Below are positions 25,610 through 34,884 of a stretch of DNA of 64,000 nt, one piece after another. Positions within the stretch are counted from its first letter, which is position 1; each line of letters starts with the position of its first letter. Origin of the DNA: Burkholderia cepacia. Lineage in GTDB: Bacteria; Pseudomonadota; Gammaproteobacteria; Burkholderiales; Burkholderiaceae. Under the pieces are notes generated by a model. That model was not told where the DNA came from, did no database searches, and was given only the letters and a program-made list of their open reading frames with translations. The stretch covers positions 124,001-188,000 of the forward strand of contig NZ_CP013444.1 of the NCBI RefSeq assembly GCF_001718835.1. The letters are read 5' to 3'. Position numbers and translations under genes: made by a program.

Positions 25610-26197
25610 ATGTCCACTCCGACGCTCAATCGCACGGTCGCCCTGGTCGCCATCGACCTGCAGAACGGCATCGTGTCGCTGCCGGTCGTGCCCTATACCG
25701 GCGCGCAGGTCGTGGCGAAGACGGTCGAGCTCGCGACCGCGTTCCGTGCGCTGCAGCTTCCCGTCATCTACGTGCACACGAGCTACCAGCCGGACGGCGG
25801 CGTTGCGCTGAAGGTCAGGACGGATGCGCCGTCGGCGCCGCCGAATCTCGACCCCGAATGGAGCGCGTTCGCGCCGGCGCTCGGCGTCGGGCCGTCCGAC
25901 ATCGTCGTGACGAAGCACCAGTGGGGCGCGTTCACCGGCACCGACCTCGACGTGCAGCTGCGCCGGCGCGGCATCACGGACATCGTGCTGACCGGGATCG
26001 CAACCAACATCGGCGTCGAATCGACGGCGCGCCAGGCATACGAGAACAACTACAACGTCGTCGTCGTCAGCGACGCGGTCAGCACGTCGTCCGCCGACGC
26101 ACAGACCTTCGCGCTGACGCAGATCTTCCCGAAACTCGGGCAGGTCGCCGCGACGTCCGACGTGGAGGCGGCACTGGAGCTGGCGTATTCGCGCTGA
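25610..26197 (+). CDS. Isochorismatase-fold hydrolase without the catalytic Cys
   Basis: A 195-residue protein of the isochorismatase/cysteine hydrolase superfamily. The conserved Asp (VAIDLQNG) and Lys (VTKHQWGAF) are present, but the nucleophile position in GIATNIGVESTARQA is Gly where cysteine hydrolases have Cys. True isochorismatases (EntB, PhzD) also have Gly or Ala here and use acid chemistry, so an enol-ether or related hydrolysis is possible. It follows the MFS gene by nine bases and precedes an MDR dehydrogenase on the same strand. The substrate is unknown. Confidence 0.82.
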   Translation: MSTPTLNRTVALVAIDLQNGIVSLPVVPYTGAQVVAKTVELATAFRALQLPVIYVHTSYQPDGGVALKVRTDAPSAPPNLDPEWSAFAPALGVGPSDIVVTKHQWGAFTGTDLDVQLRRRGITDIVLTGIATNIGVESTARQAYENNYNVVVVSDAVSTSSADAQTFALTQIFPKLGQVAATSDVEAALELAYSR

Positions 26198-26255
26198 ACG
26201 AAGCGGCGTGTTCGGCGTGCACCCTTCAAACAGAGTCATTTACCGAGGCATGACG

Positions 26256-27419
26256 ATGATCAAGACCGATGCATGGGTTCTCTACGCAGGACCGGAACCG
26301 AGCAGGAAGCAGGCGCCCGTGGCGGGCGAGCTGCGTCGCGAGACCTTCGAATTCTCCGATCTGGAAGCCGACGAGGTGCTGGTCGAGCCGCTGTACGGAT
26401 CGTGGGAAGCGAACCTCGACCACGCGCTGTCGCGCAATCCGGTCGACATCTGCCGGCAGCGCCGCGAGGACAAGATCGTGCTCGGCAACGGTGCGCTGGT
26501 GCGCATCGTCGAGCGCGGCAGCGGCGTGAAGACGCTGAAGGAAGGCGAGATCTGCATGGTGATGCCGTTCGGCAAGCGCGACGAATACGGGTTCGCCGAG
26601 CTCGTCTACGCGTACGACGCGCCGGGCACGATCGGCGTGATGGCGCAGCGGACCAAGATGCGTGCCGACAACCTCGTGGCGGTGCCGACGGACAGCCGGC
26701 ATTCGCTGCTGCAATGGGCGACGTACGGCCGCTACTTCACCGCGTGGGACAACTGGAAGGTGGCGTCGACGTGCTGGCGCTCGCAGCTGCCGGACGTCGA
26801 TCCGGCCGACTACCTGGTGTTCGGCTGGGGCGGCGGCACGACGCTTGCCGAACTGCAGCTCGCGAAGCGCGAGGGTTTTCGCGTCGCGATGACGGCGAGC
26901 AACGACCGGCGCCTCGAGGAGCTCGCGAAGCTCGGCATCACGCCGGTCGATCGCCGCAAGTTCCCGAACCTCGCGTACGACGACGAGCGCTACAAGACCG
27001 ATCCCGAGTACCAGGCGAGCTATCGCGAGTCGGAGCGCGCGTTCGCGGAGACGATCGCGGAACTGAGCGGCGGCCGCGGCGTCGCGATCTTCCTCGACAA
27101 CCTCGGCGGCGCACTGTATCGCGCGACGATGCGCGTGGTCGGCCGCACCGGCATCATCGCGACGGTCGGCTGGAAGACCGGGATGCGCCTGTGGAACCTG
27201 CGCGCGACGGAATGCATCAACCGCCGCCTGCACATCCACACGCATGCGTGGCGCTACGACGACAGCATCGCGATCCGCGATTTCCAGGAAACGAGCGGCT
27301 GGATCGGCCAGGAGCCGACCGAGATCTTCGATTTCGACGAGGTGCCGAAGCTCGCGTCCGACTACCTGAACGGGAAGATCCAGACGTATTTCCCGATCTA
27401 CCGGATCAACGCCGTCTGA
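26256..27419 (+). CDS. MDR-superfamily zinc-type alcohol dehydrogenase/reductase-like protein
   Basis: About 387 residues. The C-terminal half is a Rossmann fold with VFGWGGGTTLAELQLAKREGFRVAMTASN as the nucleotide-binding region, and IFLDNLGGALYRATMRVVGRTGIIATVGW as the later strand-helix part typical of medium-chain reductases. The N-terminal catalytic domain lacks the usual Cys/His/Glu catalytic zinc site, so a quinone-reductase or enoyl-reductase activity (crotonyl-CoA reductase group) is more likely. ATG 26256 has GAGG seven bases upstream; an ATG at 26250 is also in frame. It may belong to the following CoA module, 103 bases downstream. Confidence 0.72.
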   Translation: MIKTDAWVLYAGPEPSRKQAPVAGELRRETFEFSDLEADEVLVEPLYGSWEANLDHALSRNPVDICRQRREDKIVLGNGALVRIVERGSGVKTLKEGEICMVMPFGKRDEYGFAELVYAYDAPGTIGVMAQRTKMRADNLVAVPTDSRHSLLQWATYGRYFTAWDNWKVASTCWRSQLPDVDPADYLVFGWGGGTTLAELQLAKREGFRVAMTASNDRRLEELAKLGITPVDRRKFPNLAYDDERYKTDPEYQASYRESERAFAETIAELSGGRGVAIFLDNLGGALYRATMRVVGRTGIIATVGWKTGMRLWNLRATECINRRLHIHTHAWRYDDSIAIRDFQETSGWIGQEPTEIFDFDEVPKLASDYLNGKIQTYFPIYRINAV

Positions 27420-27522
27420 GCGGCAGGTCGCGCGCCGCGCCCGCATCGCTGCAAGACGATTAGTCATGCAGATGATTGCGGTGGGGCGGCGCGCCGTGCA
27501 ATCCATCTGACTGGAGAACGGC

Positions 27523-28761
27523 ATGGCCACTGTGGAAATGGGGGGCGTCGACGCCGGTGCGGCGTCGGACGCGTCCAAACCGGCGCCGCTCGACGGCATT
27601 CGCGTGATCGACGCCGCGACGTTGTTCGCGGGCCCGCTCGCGGCGACGATGCTCGCGGACTACGGCGCCGACGTGATCAAGGTCGAGCATCCGGACGGCG
27701 ATCCGGCGCGCAAGTACGGCGCGCGTCGCGACGACGTGCCGTTGTGGTGGAAGGTGCTCGCGCGCAACAAGCGGGCGGTCACGCTGAATCTCGGCACGGC
27801 CGACGGCCAGCGGATCTTCCGCGAAATGGCGGCGCAGGCGGACGTGGTCGTCGAGAATTTCCGGCCCGGCACGCTCGAACGCTGGGGGCTCGGCTACGAC
27901 GTGCTGTCCGCGCTCAACCCGCGGCTCGTGCTCGTGCGGGTGACGGGTTTCGGCCAGTTCGGCCCGTATGCGAGCCGCCCCGGCTTCGGCACGCTGGCCG
28001 AGGCGATGAGCGGGCTCGCGTCGATCACCGGCGAGGCCGACGGGCCGCCGCTGCTGCCGTCGTTCCCGCTTGCCGACACGGTCGCGGGGCTGACCGCCGC
28101 GTTCGCGATCATGACCGCGCTGAAGGCGCGCGAGCACACCGGGCGCGGCCAGGTCGTCGATCTCGCGATCATCGAGACGATGCTCGCCGCGATGGGCGCG
28201 CAGGTCGCGAGCTACGACCAGACGGGCCGGGTGCCCGAGCGCACCGGCAATCGTTCGCCGAACAATTCGCCGCGCGGGGTCTACCGCACGTCGGACGGCC
28301 AGTGGGTCGCGCTGTCGACGTCGGCGCACAGCATCGCGGAGCGCGTGATGCGCCTCGTCGGCCGCGCGGACCTGATCGACGAACCCTGGTTCGCGAACGG
28401 CGCCGAGCGCGCGAAGCATGCGGACGAACTGGATGCGGCGGTCGGCGGCTGGATCGGGCAACGCTCGCGCGACGACGTGATCGCCGAGTTCGAGCGCGCG
28501 CAGGCGGCGGTCGCGCCGATCTACGACGTCGCCGACGTGCTCCGCGATCCGCAGTACGCGGCGCTCGGCTCGGTCGTGTCGGTGCCCGACGCGGAACTCG
28601 GCGCGTTCCGCACGCACAACGTGCCGTTCCGGCTGTCCGACACGCCCGGCGCGATCCGCTGGGGCGGGCCGGCGCGCGGCACCCACAACGACGAAGTATT
28701 CGGCGCATTGGGACTGGCGCGGCACGAGATCGCCGATTTGACCGAACGGGGCATCGTATGA
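27523..28761 (+). CDS. Family III CoA-transferase (CaiB/BaiF), module A
   Basis: A 412-residue enzyme that moves CoA between carboxylic acids. The family opening LDGIRVIDAATLFAGPLAATMLADYGADVIKVE, with NKRAVTLNL and the catalytic Asp in SFPLADTVAG, is clear. The C-terminal region contains the usual IYDVADVLRDPQ stretch. The acid activated is unknown. The downstream citramalyl/malyl-CoA lyase-like gene, which starts in a four-base ATGA overlap, points to a hydroxylated dicarboxylate such as citramalate or itaconate-derived acids. First gene of a tightly packed four-gene operon. Confidence 0.9.
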   Translation: MATVEMGGVDAGAASDASKPAPLDGIRVIDAATLFAGPLAATMLADYGADVIKVEHPDGDPARKYGARRDDVPLWWKVLARNKRAVTLNLGTADGQRIFREMAAQADVVVENFRPGTLERWGLGYDVLSALNPRLVLVRVTGFGQFGPYASRPGFGTLAEAMSGLASITGEADGPPLLPSFPLADTVAGLTAAFAIMTALKAREHTGRGQVVDLAIIETMLAAMGAQVASYDQTGRVPERTGNRSPNNSPRGVYRTSDGQWVALSTSAHSIAERVMRLVGRADLIDEPWFANGAERAKHADELDAAVGGWIGQRSRDDVIAEFERAQAAVAPIYDVADVLRDPQYAALGSVVSVPDAELGAFRTHNVPFRLSDTPGAIRWGGPARGTHNDEVFGALGLARHEIADLTERGIV

Positions 28762-29630
28762 AAACCAGCGCAACCTACCGCAGTTACCTCTACGTGCCCG
28801 CGCACAAGGCGCAGGTGGTGGAAAAGGCGTATGCAAGCGAAGCCGATGCGATCGTGCTCGACCTCGAGGACGCCGTGCCGGCCAGCCACAAGGCCGAAGC
28901 ACGCGAGGCGGCCGCCGCGATTCTCGCGGAAGGCCCGCCGAAGCCGACGTACGTGCGGATCAACCCGATCGGCAGCCCGTGGTGCCGCGACGACGTCGAC
29001 GCGATCGCGCAGCCGGCGCTGCAGGCGCTGCGGCTGCCGAAATGCGACCTGCCGCAGCATATCCAGGAAGTGGCGGGCTGGCTCGACGCGCTCGGCAGCG
29101 ATGCGGGCATCCAGATACTGATCGAGTCGGCGTACGGTGTCGAGACGGCTTACCAGCTCGCGACCGCGTCGCCGCGGCTGGAGCGCATCGGGCTCGGCGA
29201 GAGCGACCTGCGCGCGGACCTGCAGATCGGCGTCGACAACTTCACGCTCGAGGTGTGCCGCGCGCGCTGCGTCGTGGTGTCCCGCGCGGCGGGGCTGAGC
29301 GGGCCGATCCAGACCGTCTATCACACGCTGCCCGATCTCGACGGGCTGAGGGAATCGACGCTGCGCGCGAAATCGATGGGGTTCCTCGGCCGCTTCGCGA
29401 TTCATCCGTCGCAGCTCCCGGTGATCAACGAGGTGTTCACGCCGTCGGAAGACGAGATCCGCGCGGCCGAGCGGGTGCTCGAGGCGGTCGATGCGGCGGC
29501 GGGCAAGGCCTCGGCGTCGTCGGTGTTCGTGCTGCCGGACGGCCGCGTGGTCGCGCCGCCGCTGATCGCCAACGCGCGCGTGACGCTCGCGCTCGCGAAC
29601 AATCTTCGACTCAGTGGAGCACTGGCATGA
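28758..29630 (+). CDS. CitE-like HpcH/HpaI aldolase (acyl-CoA lyase), module A
   Basis: A 290-residue TIM-barrel lyase of the citrate lyase beta/malyl-CoA lyase family. Conserved are YLYVPAHK, the Asp-Leu-Glu-Asp metal and catalytic segment (IVLDLEDAVP), the substrate Arg (YVRINPIG), the ILIESAYGVE metal-binding Glu and GFLGRFAIHPSQL. Such stand-alone CitE proteins cleave citramalyl-CoA or related beta-hydroxyacyl-CoA to acetyl-CoA and an oxoacid. It overlaps genes at both ends by four bases, so translation is coupled to the CoA-transferase and the MmgE/PrpD protein. Confidence 0.88.
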   Translation: MKTSATYRSYLYVPAHKAQVVEKAYASEADAIVLDLEDAVPASHKAEAREAAAAILAEGPPKPTYVRINPIGSPWCRDDVDAIAQPALQALRLPKCDLPQHIQEVAGWLDALGSDAGIQILIESAYGVETAYQLATASPRLERIGLGESDLRADLQIGVDNFTLEVCRARCVVVSRAAGLSGPIQTVYHTLPDLDGLRESTLRAKSMGFLGRFAIHPSQLPVINEVFTPSEDEIRAAERVLEAVDAAAGKASASSVFVLPDGRVVAPPLIANARVTLALANNLRLSGALA

Positions 29631-31120
29631 GCACACCCGAGACGCTTTCCGCTCCGGCGGCGGCCGCCGCGCCGGTCGCGCCGGACCGCCCCGCGCCGCC
29701 CGACGGCATCGTCGGCGCGCTCGGCCGCTTTGCGGCGGAGGTGCGCGCCGGCGGGCTGGAGCACCGGCTGCGCATCGAGGCCGCCGCGCGCGTGCTCGAC
29801 GTGGTCGGCAACAGCCTGATCGCCCACGACGAACCGGTCGCGCAGTCGGTGCTGCAGGTCGCGCGGCGCTGGGCGGGCACCGGCCCCGCGAGCGTGATCG
29901 GCGCGCCCGACCGGCTGCCGGCCGCGAGCGCCGCGCTCGTCAACGGCACGCTCGCGCATGCGATGGATTTCGACGATTCGCACATGCTGTCGGTGCTGCA
30001 TCCGAGTGCGTCGGTGATTCCGGCCGCGCTCGCCGCCGCGCAGGCGAGCGGCGCGTCGGGCGCGGCGCTGCTCGATGCGATCACGGTCGGCACCGAGGTG
30101 TGCATCCGGCTGGGCGTCGCCGCCTACAACGAGCGGCTCGGCAATTCGGTGTTCTTCGAGCGCGGCCAGCACGCGACGTCGATCTGCGGCACGGTCGGCG
30201 CGGCGGCGGCCGCGGCGATGCTGCTCGGGCTCGACGCCGCGCAGATCGCGGCGGCGCTCGGCATCGCCGCGAGCATGGGCGCGGGCCTGCTCGAAGCGAA
30301 CCGCACCGGCGGCTCGGTGAAGCGGATCCACTGCGGCTGGGCGGCGCATGCGGGCGTGAGCGCGGCGGAACTGGCGGGCGCGGGCGTCACCGCGCCGCCG
30401 ACCGCGCTCGAAGGCCGCTTCGGCTTTTTCCACGCGTGGTGCGGCGACCTCGCCGACGTCGACGCGGTGCTGCGCGACCTGGGCGACGAATGGGAGACGA
30501 GCCGGATCATCTTCAAGCCGTATCCGTGCAACCACTTCACGCATCCGGGCATCGACGCGGCGCTGCAACTGAAGGCGCAAGGCGTGACGGCGGACGACGT
30601 GGTGTCGGCCGAGCTGCGGGTCGCGACGTCGACGCTGCGCACGATCGGCGAGCCGGCGGAGTTGAAGGCGAATCCGCCGAACGGTTATGCGGCGGCGTTC
30701 TCGGGGCCGTACACGATCGCGGCGGCGCTGCTCGGCGGCGGCGGGCTCGGCGTCTGGTTCGACGATTTCGACGATGCGCGTGCGCAGGACCCCGCACGGC
30801 GCGCACTGGCCGCGAAGGTGCGTTGCGTGGCCGATCCATGGTGCGATGCGCGCTTCCCGCATTTCCTGCCGGCCGTGCTGCGTGTCGAGCTGCGCGACGG
30901 GCAAGTGCGCGAGGCGCGGATCGAGTCGAGCAAGGGCACGAATTCGCGGCCGCTGACCGAACAGGAACTCACCGCAAAATTCGTGCTGGCGGCGAGTTCG
31001 GCGCTCGGCATGGCGCGCGCGCTCGCGCTGCGCGACGCGGTACAGGCGCTTGCCGACGATACACCGCTCGATGCGCTCGCGGCGCTGATCTCGGGCACGG
31101 AAGGAGGACACCGATCTTGA
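29627..31120 (+). CDS. MmgE/PrpD family protein, module A
   Basis: A 497-residue protein. The family includes 2-methylcitrate dehydratase, cis-aconitate decarboxylase and iminodisuccinate epimerase. Recognised are NGTLAHAMDFDDSH near residue 105, followed by HPSASVIPAALA, EARVTGG-like LLEANRTGGSVKRIHCGWAAHAG, and KPYPCNHFTHPGIDA with the conserved catalytic Lys/His/Cys region. An Ala/Pro-rich 30-residue N-terminus precedes the fold. The substrate cannot be read; within the operon it may dehydrate or isomerise a tricarboxylate or dicarboxylate. Confidence 0.88.
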   Translation: MSTPETLSAPAAAAAPVAPDRPAPPDGIVGALGRFAAEVRAGGLEHRLRIEAAARVLDVVGNSLIAHDEPVAQSVLQVARRWAGTGPASVIGAPDRLPAASAALVNGTLAHAMDFDDSHMLSVLHPSASVIPAALAAAQASGASGAALLDAITVGTEVCIRLGVAAYNERLGNSVFFERGQHATSICGTVGAAAAAAMLLGLDAAQIAAALGIAASMGAGLLEANRTGGSVKRIHCGWAAHAGVSAAELAGAGVTAPPTALEGRFGFFHAWCGDLADVDAVLRDLGDEWETSRIIFKPYPCNHFTHPGIDAALQLKAQGVTADDVVSAELRVATSTLRTIGEPAELKANPPNGYAAAFSGPYTIAAALLGGGGLGVWFDDFDDARAQDPARRALAAKVRCVADPWCDARFPHFLPAVLRVELRDGQVREARIESSKGTNSRPLTEQELTAKFVLAASSALGMARALALRDAVQALADDTPLDALAALISGTEGGHRS

Positions 31121-32136
31121 ATGCACCCCGCTGGAAAAAGCGGCCGCCCGGCTCGAACTGGGGCGACTTCGGTCCCGACGACCAGAAGGGGCGGCTGAAC
31201 TGGCTGACGCCGGACAAGGTGCGGCAGGGCGCAGCCGAAGTGCGGGAAGGGCTGTCGTTCTCGCTGAGCCTGCCGCTCGACGTGCCGCGCGGCGGCGGGC
31301 TGAACGCGCGGCGGCGGCCGCCGGCGATCATGCCGGCGCTGCTCGGCGACAAGCCGTACTTCGGTTATCGCGCGGACGAACAGGTTGCGAACGCAACCGA
31401 TGTGGTCTGCGACGATTCGTTCTGCATGCACTCGCAGTTCTCGACGCAATGGGACGGCCTGTCGCACGTGGGCGGCGTGTTCGACGCGGACGACGACGGC
31501 GTGCCTGAAATCGTGTTCTACAACGGTTTCCGGATGGGCGAGCATCTGCGGGTGCCGCGGGAGGGCGACGCGACGGGCGGCGCGCACGCGCTCGGTATCG
31601 AGGTGATGGCGCAAACGGGCGTGCAGGGGCGCGGCGTGCTGATCGACCTGCGGCGTCATGTGGGCGACGCGCGCACGAAGGTGGGCTTCGCGCAACTGAT
31701 GCAGGTGATGGAGGCGGACCACGTGCAGGTCGAGCGCGGCGACATCGTCTGCATTCATACCGGCTTCGCGGACCTGTTGCTGAACGATGACGGCGGATCA
31801 CCGGCGACGGTCGCGAGCGCGTGCGTGCTGGACAGCAGCGATGCGCGGCTGCTGCAATGGATCGACGAATCGGGGCTGGCCGCGCTCGTGGCCGACAACC
31901 ATGCGATCGAGGAACGTCCGCAGCATGCGCAGCCGCTCGCGCAGCCGGGCGCACTGATGCCGCTTCACGAACTGTGCCTGTTCAAGCTCGGCATTCACCT
32001 CGGCGAGCTGTGGCACCTGACGCCGCTCGCGAACTGGCTGCATGCGCACGGCCGGAACCGGTTTCTGCTGACAGCGCCGCCGCTGCATATCCGCGGCCTG
32101 GTCGGCGCGCCGGCGAATCCCGTCGCGACCGTTTGA
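31117..32136 (+). CDS. Cyclase-family metal-dependent hydrolase, module A
   Basis: A 339-residue protein of the cyclase/kynurenine formamidase-like superfamily. The metal-binding block is present in a variant form, STQWDGLSHVGG, and further conserved segments are VMAQTGVQGRGVLIDL, ERGDIVCIHTGFAD and DNHAIEERP, ending LHELCLFKLGIHLGELWHL. The start is TTG 31117, overlapping the upstream TGA, with GGAGG nine bases before it. It is nearly identical over long stretches to the module B paralogue at 39528-40547. The reaction is probably hydrolysis of an amide or lactone ring. Confidence 0.85.
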   Translation: MNAPRWKKRPPGSNWGDFGPDDQKGRLNWLTPDKVRQGAAEVREGLSFSLSLPLDVPRGGGLNARRRPPAIMPALLGDKPYFGYRADEQVANATDVVCDDSFCMHSQFSTQWDGLSHVGGVFDADDDGVPEIVFYNGFRMGEHLRVPREGDATGGAHALGIEVMAQTGVQGRGVLIDLRRHVGDARTKVGFAQLMQVMEADHVQVERGDIVCIHTGFADLLLNDDGGSPATVASACVLDSSDARLLQWIDESGLAALVADNHAIEERPQHAQPLAQPGALMPLHELCLFKLGIHLGELWHLTPLANWLHAHGRNRFLLTAPPLHIRGLVGAPANPVATV

Positions 32137-32139
32137 CCC

Positions 32140-32180
32140 TGCGGGCGGTGGCTGTGGCGGTGGCCGCCCGCACTTTTTTT
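32140..32180 (+). terminator. Intrinsic terminator of module A
   Basis: TGCGGGCGG (32140-32148) pairs with CCGCCCGCA (32164-32172), followed by C and seven T residues (32174-32180). It lies three bases after the cyclase stop and closes the four-gene operon. Confidence 0.85.
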
Positions 32181-32424
32181 GCAATGCGATCGGCTGGCGC
32201 AAAGCGTGAATTAAATTGTCGATTGGCAAGGCATTCAGAAGAATCGGCGCGAAACGGGCGATTTAATTTAAAAATATAACTAATATCGCCCGTTATCTAA
32301 AAAATATCGATGCGTCAAGATTGGACTATTCTTGTGCATTGCACTAAATATCAGGGGATTGCTCCGGTTGCGAAATGCAGCAGCCGCAGGCGGTGATTAA
32401 CCTGTTTAGTGGATGGTCGCAAAC

Positions 32425-33354
32425 ATGAATCTACGTTCGATCGATCTGAACCTGCTGGTCATACTCGATGCGCTATTGACGGAGAAACAGGTCACACGGG
32501 CCGGCCAGAAGGTCGGCCTCACGCAGCCGGCCGTCAGCAACGCGCTGGCGCGGCTGCGGTTCCTGTTCAAGGACGAGATCCTGGCGCGCACCGCGCTCGG
32601 CATGGAGTTGACGCCGCGCGCACAGGCGCTGGCGATGCCGATTCGACAGATCATGCAACAAATCGAGGAATTATTTGAATCGGATTATCAATTCAATCCT
32701 TTTACGTCCGAGCGCCATTTCACGTTGCGCATGTCGGATCTCACCGAATTGCTTTTGCTGCCGGCGCTGCTGCGCTGCATGCGCTTGACGAGCCCGAATA
32801 TCGGCATGGACGTCGTGCACATGAGTGCCGCCAAGACCGCCGACGCACTCGAATCGGGGCTGCTCGACCTGGCGATCAGCGCCGGCCTCGAACATTCGGG
32901 CACGCTGTCGTCGCAAATCGTGTTTCATGACCGGATGGTCTGCGTGATGAGCCGCAGCCATCCGGACGCGGGCGCGCCGTTGACGCTCGAACGGTTCCTC
33001 GCGCTCGACTTCCTCAACGTGACGATCAATCCGGTCGACCACAGCCTGGTCGACAACCTGCTGGCGAACATGAACTGCACGCGGCGCATCGCGCTCAACG
33101 TGCCGCACTGGCTCGTCGTGCCGAACATGCTGGATGCGCTGCCGTACGCCGTGATCATGTCCGAGCGGCATGCGCTGAGCCTCGACGATGCGCGGCTCGT
33201 GATCCGCGACCTGCCGCTCGCGATGGAGCCCGTCGCGTGGTCGCTGTACTGGCACCGGCGCTACGACGGCAGCAACGCGCACGCGTGGCTGCGCAGCCGC
33301 ATCGTCGAGGTCGCGAAGGCACTGGAGCGGCACGGCGTCGCGGCGGAGGCTTAG
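32425..33354 (+). CDS. LysR-family transcriptional regulator
   Basis: About 309 residues. The N-terminal winged HTH is typical of the NodD/LinR branch of LysR: MNLRSIDLNLLVILDALLTEK followed by GLTQPAVSNALARLR. The effector-binding domain follows from about residue 90. ATG 32425 is chosen because family members begin a few residues before the LRSIDLNLL block; an in-frame ATG at 32413 is possible. An AT-rich region (about 32240-32300) lies upstream and probably holds the promoter. It follows module A and precedes the convergent MmgE/PrpD gene of module B, so it could serve either. Confidence 0.87.
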   Translation: MNLRSIDLNLLVILDALLTEKQVTRAGQKVGLTQPAVSNALARLRFLFKDEILARTALGMELTPRAQALAMPIRQIMQQIEELFESDYQFNPFTSERHFTLRMSDLTELLLLPALLRCMRLTSPNIGMDVVHMSAAKTADALESGLLDLAISAGLEHSGTLSSQIVFHDRMVCVMSRSHPDAGAPLTLERFLALDFLNVTINPVDHSLVDNLLANMNCTRRIALNVPHWLVVPNMLDALPYAVIMSERHALSLDDARLVIRDLPLAMEPVAWSLYWHRRYDGSNAHAWLRSRIVEVAKALERHGVAAEA

Positions 33355-33370
33355 CGGCTCTTCCCGCGGC

Positions 33371-34840
33371 TCAGCCGACGACGAGCAGCGGCGGCAGCGT
33401 CGCGACGTCGGGCTGTTCGTCGAGCCGCCACAGGTAATCGAGCGCCGCGCGGATCTGCGCCGGGCTCCAGTGCCGCCGGCAGTTCTTCGTGAACTTCGCC
33501 TCGTAGTCGTCGCGCCGCATCGGCCGCGTCGGCGAGCCCGGCAGGTCGTCCACCTGCTTCGTGCAGGTCGACCCGTCTTCGCACACGGCCGTCACCCGGT
33601 TCGGCGCGTGCGCGGGATAGCGGGCGGTCAGCGCCGGGTCCTCGCGCACCGCGATCCGCTCGATCAACGCGTGCAGCGCCGGATCGTGCAGCGCGTCGGG
33701 CCGGTAGCTCTCGGTCGTGATGTCGCCGTCGAGCATCGCGCGCGCGACGATGTACGGCAGGCTGTGATCGGCGGTCTCGTGAGTCGACGGCGCCCATTTT
33801 TCGCGGTCGCGGCCGGCCGTCACATAACCGACTTCGGTCGTGGCGATCTCGATGCGCCGGATGCGGCGCAGGTCGCCGACCTGCGCGGCGACGTCGAGCG
33901 CCGCCGGAATCGCGGTTTGCGTGAGCCCTTGCGCGGGATAGAACTTCACGAAGCACTTGCCGATCCGGAACGTGCCGCCGCGCCCGCCGAATTCGCGCGT
34001 ATCGACGGTGAACGGCCCGGACACCTGCGGAAAGAACCCGGCCATGCCCTCGAAGATCGGCGCGGGGCCGGTCAGCCCGGCGCGCGCGAGCTGCGTCGAG
34101 AACACCGCGTTGCGCGCCGCGTCCGCATCGGCGAGCGCCTTCCAGTTCGACAACTGCTGGACGCGCGTCTGGTTCAGCGCGAGATGGCCGTTGATCGACA
34201 GGTTCACCGCCTGCACCAGTTGCGGCGCGGGCATGCGCATCAGCTTGCCCGCGGCGAGCGCGACGGCGGGCAGGCTGTAGCACGTGTGGTCCCAGCCGCG
34301 CGGGCTGATCGCGGCGGCGTCCATCAGCCGGCACGCGATCTCGTAAGCGATCGCGATCGACAGGACCAGGTCGCGGCCGTTCGCATGCTGCGCTTCGGCG
34401 ACCGCGAGGCACGCGGACATGTTGTCGCTCGGATGGCCGGTCTCCTTGCCGGCGTACGCGTCGTTGAAGTCGTAGTAGCGCAGCGCGGTGCCGGTCGCGA
34501 ACGCGGCGAGATCGGGGCTCGTGCGCCGGTTCGTGCCGACGATCGTCGACACGCCGCCCGGCGACGCGAGCGCCGCGTCGCGCGCGATCCGCACCGGACG
34601 TTCGTCGTGCGCGGCGATCGCGCAGCCGAGCGCGTCGATCAGGTGCGCCTTGATCGTCTCGATCGTCGCGGCGTCGAGGTCGCGATACTGCAGCCCGGCC
34701 GCGTAGTCGGCGAGCTGCTGCGCGAGATCGGGGTGGGGGGCGGTGGCGCCGGCGGCCGGCGACGCGCCGGCGCGGGCATGGGCGAACGGCAGCGCGAGCG
34801 CCGCGCCGGTCAGCGTGGAAAGGAAGTGGCGGCGGTTCAT
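33371..34840 (-). CDS. MmgE/PrpD family protein with twin-arginine signal, module B
   Basis: A 489-residue MmgE/PrpD protein. The N-terminus MNRRHFLSTLTGAALALPFA carries an RRxFL twin-arginine motif, a moderately hydrophobic core and an Ala-x-Ala cleavage site near residue 24, so export folded to the periplasm is predicted. The fold follows, with LRYYDFNDAYAGKETGHPSDN and GWDHTCYSLPAVALAAGKL as conserved segments, then CFVKFYPAQGLTQTAIPAALD. Most family members are cytoplasmic, so periplasmic location is unusual. A porin gene lies immediately upstream on the same strand. Confidence 0.85.
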   Translation of the reverse strand: MNRRHFLSTLTGAALALPFAHARAGASPAAGATAPHPDLAQQLADYAAGLQYRDLDAATIETIKAHLIDALGCAIAAHDERPVRIARDAALASPGGVSTIVGTNRRTSPDLAAFATGTALRYYDFNDAYAGKETGHPSDNMSACLAVAEAQHANGRDLVLSIAIAYEIACRLMDAAAISPRGWDHTCYSLPAVALAAGKLMRMPAPQLVQAVNLSINGHLALNQTRVQQLSNWKALADADAARNAVFSTQLARAGLTGPAPIFEGMAGFFPQVSGPFTVDTREFGGRGGTFRIGKCFVKFYPAQGLTQTAIPAALDVAAQVGDLRRIRRIEIATTEVGYVTAGRDREKWAPSTHETADHSLPYIVARAMLDGDITTESYRPDALHDPALHALIERIAVREDPALTARYPAHAPNRVTAVCEDGSTCTKQVDDLPGSPTRPMRRDDYEAKFTKNCRRHWSPAQIRAALDYLWRLDEQPDVATLPPLLVVG

Positions 34841-34884
34841 TGTGCGAAGACTCCGAAGGTTCCTGAAACTGGGGAGAGGCGAGG

